Positions 51,704-54,107 of a DNA stretch of 54,107 bases are shown one piece after another (the first letter of the stretch is position 1; the number at the start of each line of letters is the position of its first letter). The stretch comes from Yinghuangia soli (GTDB lineage: Bacteria > Actinomycetota > Actinomycetes > Streptomycetales > Streptomycetaceae), in NCBI RefSeq assembly GCF_021502675.1, contig NZ_JAKFHA010000015.1, positions 61,166 to 115,272 on the forward strand. Direction: 5' to 3'. The notes under the pieces are model-generated. The model was not told the origin of the DNA and did not search any database. It saw only the letters and a list, made by a program, of their open reading frames with translations. Position numbers and translations under genes: made by a program.

Positions 51704-52468
51704 CTATTCGCCGCGCCAGACCGGCGGGCGCTTCTCCGCGAACGCGACGGCGCCTTCGCGGGCGTCGGCCGAACCGAACACCGGCCGCAGGATCTCGCTC
51801 TGCCGCTCGAACGCCTCGTCGGCGGGCCAGTCCGCGGAGGCCACGATGATCTCCTTCGTGGCGGCCACCGCGAGCGGGCCGTTGGCTGCGATCCGGGCGG
51901 CCAGTTCGCGCGCCGCGCCGAGCGCGCCGCCCGGCTCCGTGAGCCGGTTGACCAGGCCGTACCGGTGCGCATCGGCGGCCGAGAAGTGGTCGCCGGTCAG
52001 CGCGAGCTCCATGGCCAGCAGGTACGGGATGCGCCGCGGCAGCCGCATCAGCCCGCCGGCGCCGGCCACCAGGCCGCGCTTGACCTCGGGGATCCCGAAG
52101 CGGGCGTCCTCGGCGGCCACCACCAGGTCGCAGGCCAGGGCGATTTCGCAGCCGCCGGCCAGCGCGTACCCCTCGACCGCGGCGATCACCGGCTTGCGCG
52201 GCGGCTTCATCGCGATGCCGGCGAACCCGCGCTCCGGATGCAGGATGTCCTCGCCGCCCACGAACGCCTTGAGGTCCATGCCCGCGCAGAAGGTGCCGCC
52301 CGCGCCGGTGATGATCGCCACCGTGAGGTCCTTGCGGCCGTCGAACTCCTCGATCGCGGCCGCGATCCCGTCGCTCACCGCCCGGTTGACCGCATTGCGG
52401 GCGGCCGGCCGGTTGATGGTGATCAGCGTGACGCCGTCGGCGTGTTCGACCAGCACCTCGTCGGACAT
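51704..52468 (-). CDS. enoyl-CoA hydratase/isomerase (crotonase) family protein
   Basis: A 254-aa crotonase. The oxyanion-hole segments are visible: GGTFCAGMDLKAFVGG and EGYALAGGCEIALACDLVVAAEDARFGIPEVKRGL. One catalytic Glu position is occupied (GIPEVKRGLV) and the other (usually in the AGGCE region) is also Glu, so hydratase activity is possible. The protein acts on acyl-CoA. It may work with acyl-CoA synthetase elsewhere. ATG start at 52468 with AGGAG upstream. It appears single. Confidence 0.85.
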   Translation of the reverse strand: MSDEVLVEHADGVTLITINRPAARNAVNRAVSDGIAAAIEEFDGRKDLTVAIITGAGGTFCAGMDLKAFVGGEDILHPERGFAGIAMKPPRKPVIAAVEGYALAGGCEIALACDLVVAAEDARFGIPEVKRGLVAGAGGLMRLPRRIPYLLAMELALTGDHFSAADAHRYGLVNRLTEPGGALGAARELAARIAANGPLAVAATKEIIVASADWPADEAFERQSEILRPVFGSADAREGAVAFAEKRPPVWRGE

Positions 52469-52577
52469 ACGAAGTCTCCTCGCGCGTAGGGGAGTCGGCG
52501 GAACGAAACCCTGCTGAACGCTCGCTAAGCTACGTCCGCCGCCGACCGGGTGGCAACCCCCGCGCCTTCGGGCGCGG

Positions 52578-53339
52578 CTACGCGGGCTTGCGCGCCTCGA
52601 TCAGGAAACGCGTGGTGTGCGCGAGGAACGGCCCCTCGGTCTCGATCCTGTCGTGCAGCTCGCGCAACTTGCCGCGGTACTCCGCGACGGTGAAGCCCGG
52701 CACCATCCAGATCACCTTGCGCAGGAAGTACACCACCGCGCCGATATCGCGGAACTCCGTCCGCAGCGACGCGAACTGCAGGTCGACGACCTCCAGCCCG
52801 GCGGCCTCCGCGGCGGCCCGGGCGTCGTCGGGATGCCTCCCTCGCCGCACGTGCTCGGGCTGCGGCCCGAGGAAGAACTCCACGAGCTCGAACACACTGG
52901 CCGGCCCGACCTGCTGGGAGAAGTACGTACCGCCGGGCCGCAGCACCCGGGCGATCTCCGCCCACCACACAGTCACCGGATGCCGGCTGACCACCAGGTC
53001 GAACGCGTCGTCCCCGAACGGCAGCGGCGGCTCGTCCTCGTCCGCGACCACCACCGCGCCCATCGGGTGCAGCAGTTGCGTGGCCTTGGCGATGTTCGGC
53101 GGCCACGACTCGGTGGCCACCGTCAGCGGCGGCAGCTTCGGCACCCCGGCGAGCACCTCGCCGCCACCGGTCTGGATGTCGAGCGCGGCCGACGCCGCGG
53201 CGAGCCGCTCGCCCATGCTGCGCTGGTAGCCCCAGGGCGGGCGCTCCTCGGAGGCCCGTCCGTCCAGCCAGGAAAAATCCCACCCGGCCACGGAGACCGC
53301 ATCGGCCTCCGCGACCAGGTCGTCGAAAGTACGTGACAT
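52578..53339 (-). CDS. class I SAM-dependent methyltransferase
   Basis: A 253-aa methyltransferase. Motif I is degenerate (AALDIQTGGGEVL), followed by ATESWPPNIAKATQLLHPMGAVVVADED, then FGDDAFDLVVSRHPVTVWWAEIARVLRPGGTYFSQQVG, which is a clear motif II-III. Start chosen at ATG 53339; an earlier in-frame ATG at 53369 is possible. The substrate is unknown; similar proteins are annotated only as methyltransferase domain proteins. It lies 109 bases before the crotonase gene on the same strand. Confidence 0.8.
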   Translation of the reverse strand: MSRTFDDLVAEADAVSVAGWDFSWLDGRASEERPPWGYQRSMGERLAAASAALDIQTGGGEVLAGVPKLPPLTVATESWPPNIAKATQLLHPMGAVVVADEDEPPLPFGDDAFDLVVSRHPVTVWWAEIARVLRPGGTYFSQQVGPASVFELVEFFLGPQPEHVRRGRHPDDARAAAEAAGLEVVDLQFASLRTEFRDIGAVVYFLRKVIWMVPGFTVAEYRGKLRELHDRIETEGPFLAHTTRFLIEARKPA

Positions 53340-53418
53340 CTTCCGATCTTCCCAAGCCCGGCCCCGCACGCCACCTCAATAACCACCCCGGCGCGCCGCC
53401 CGCCCCTTCGCCCCCGGA

Positions 53419-53895
53419 TCACACCAGCGGACTGCCCACATTGCGCATCATCTGCCGCAGCACCTTGAGCGCCGTGACGTAGTCGGCATCGTCGATGCCC
53501 TCATGCATCGCGGCCCGCCACTCAGGCGCGTGCGTCTTGAGATCGGCCCGCGCAGCATCGCCCGCCTCGGTGATCCACAGCCGTCCGTCGCCATCGCGCG
53601 TCACCCACCCCCGCTCCAGCAACACCTCCGCCTCGGCCGCGAGGTCGTCCTCCTCCCGCAGGTACGTCTGGGTCGCCCCCACCAACTCGGCAATGCTCAT
53701 GCCGCGGCCGTCCACCGAGATGTCGTTCTTCGACAGATGCCGCAGCATCCAGTACTGCGGCTGCGTGAACCCGAGCCCAGCCTGCTGCTCGCGGATGTAG
53801 CCGATGACGGCCTCGTAGGCCACCCCGGTCCAATACCCGACCGGCTGCCCGGCCAGCTCGGCGTCGGTCATCGTCGTGTCGCCAGTGATGCTCAC
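53419..53895 (-). CDS. MarR family winged-helix regulator
   Basis: A 158-aa regulator. The central part is a winged helix: YIREQQAGLGFTQPQYWMLRHLS, then MSIAELVGATQTYLREEDDLAAEAEVLLERGWVTRDGDGRLWITEAGDAAR (about residues 55-120). The recognition helix is less canonical than usual. Start chosen at GTG 53895 with AGGAGGG eight bases upstream; ATG 53871 is an alternative. It precedes the methyltransferase gene by about 80 bases on the same strand, so the two could form one unit. Confidence 0.75.
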   Translation of the reverse strand: MSITGDTTMTDAELAGQPVGYWTGVAYEAVIGYIREQQAGLGFTQPQYWMLRHLSKNDISVDGRGMSIAELVGATQTYLREEDDLAAEAEVLLERGWVTRDGDGRLWITEAGDAARADLKTHAPEWRAAMHEGIDDADYVTALKVLRQMMRNVGSPLV

Positions 53896-54026
53896 GGTTC
53901 CCACCCTCCTCGTCGCTGACCACAACGCTAGGCACCCCCACCGATTCCCGAATCCGTAGAACTACTGGCCACCACCCACGGCCCCCGACGACCGCCCGGC
54001 CGCCGCCGCGGCGTGTGGGGAACGGG

Positions 54027-54061
54027 CCGAGGGCCGCTGACGGGTTGTCAGCGGCCCTCGG
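54027..54061. terminator. 15-bp perfect hairpin
   Basis: Arms at 54027-54041 and 54047-54061 with a five-base loop. It lies beyond the MarR start, so it probably ends a transcript entering from the right edge. The remaining 53896-54107 shows no gene. Confidence 0.65.
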
Positions 54062-54107
54062 GCCGGGCGGGGGGGTGGGGTGACCGGTTCGGGCGCCGGG
54101 GCAGTGG

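Overview
The window is high-GC actinomycete chromosome: very strong G/C preference at third codon positions, frequent GTG starts (and one TTG), many TetR and MarR regulators, a SigE-family sigma factor with a membrane partner, a GAF-ANTAR regulator and a divergent LigD-polymerase/ligase pair. These suit a Streptomyces-like or related genus, but nothing identifies a species. I see no rRNA, tRNA, CRISPR array, phage or intact insertion sequence. I read about 49 protein-coding genes, mostly short transcription units. The first 67 bases contain long G and C runs that look like a contig-end or consensus artefact.

Layout. 0.1-8.1 kb: MFS transporter, DUF5997 protein divergent from a DNA-binding-domain-free LysR-like protein, MarR regulator, a secreted RCC1-repeat protein divergent from a sigma/anti-sigma-like pair, and a formylglycine-generating enzyme with no visible sulfatase. 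8.2-16.1 kb: gamma-class carbonic anhydrase, an unknown gene behind a palindrome, a DUF2079 membrane protein, a GlnX-GlnH amino-acid-sensing pair without the expected PknG kinase, an EthA-type Baeyer-Villiger monooxygenase and a secreted unknown. 16.1-21.5 kb: potassium channel, methyltransferase, YgcG-like membrane protein, a three-gene unit (secreted B-lectin, small secreted protein, DUF4288 protein), then a gene-poor stretch with hairpins and a promoter-like sequence. 21.5-28.4 kb: a TetR/P450 divergent pair sharing a KstR-like palindrome, a tandem duplication of the P450 3' end, a PEP-synthase/rifampin-phosphotransferase-like enzyme overlapping a membrane-protein gene, and a membrane-anchored dual-specificity phosphatase. 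28.4-33.5 kb: TetR, APC permease and nitrilase-family amidase as a regulated uptake/hydrolysis cassette, then a Tat-exported PhoD phosphatase. 33.5-42.6 kb: TPR protein, purine minisatellite, ankyrin lipoprotein, TetR plus zinc alcohol dehydrogenase behind a 43-bp perfect palindrome, DUF2071, YceI, acyl-CoA synthetase and a free-standing ketosynthase. 42.8-45.3 kb: two-gene NHEJ module and a tiny membrane protein. 45.3-47.0 kb: GAF-ANTAR and TetR. 47.1-51.1 kb: likely phenolic-lipid cluster (UbiA prenyltransferase, type III PKS, membrane methyltransferase, FAD monooxygenase interrupted by a frameshift in a G-rich tract). 51.2-54.1 kb: DUF4234, crotonase, methyltransferase and MarR.

The most coherent chemistry is the phenolic-lipid cluster: the type III PKS would make an alkylresorcinol or alkylpyrone, the methyltransferase and flavin hydroxylase would tailor it, and the divergent UbiA enzyme could prenylate it. 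The most striking regulatory DNA is the 43-bp perfect palindrome directly before a TetR start codon. The lectin/small-secreted-protein/DUF4288 operon and the kinase-less GlnX-GlnH pair are the best candidates for unfamiliar biology. All functions were assigned by eye from motifs; no database search was run.
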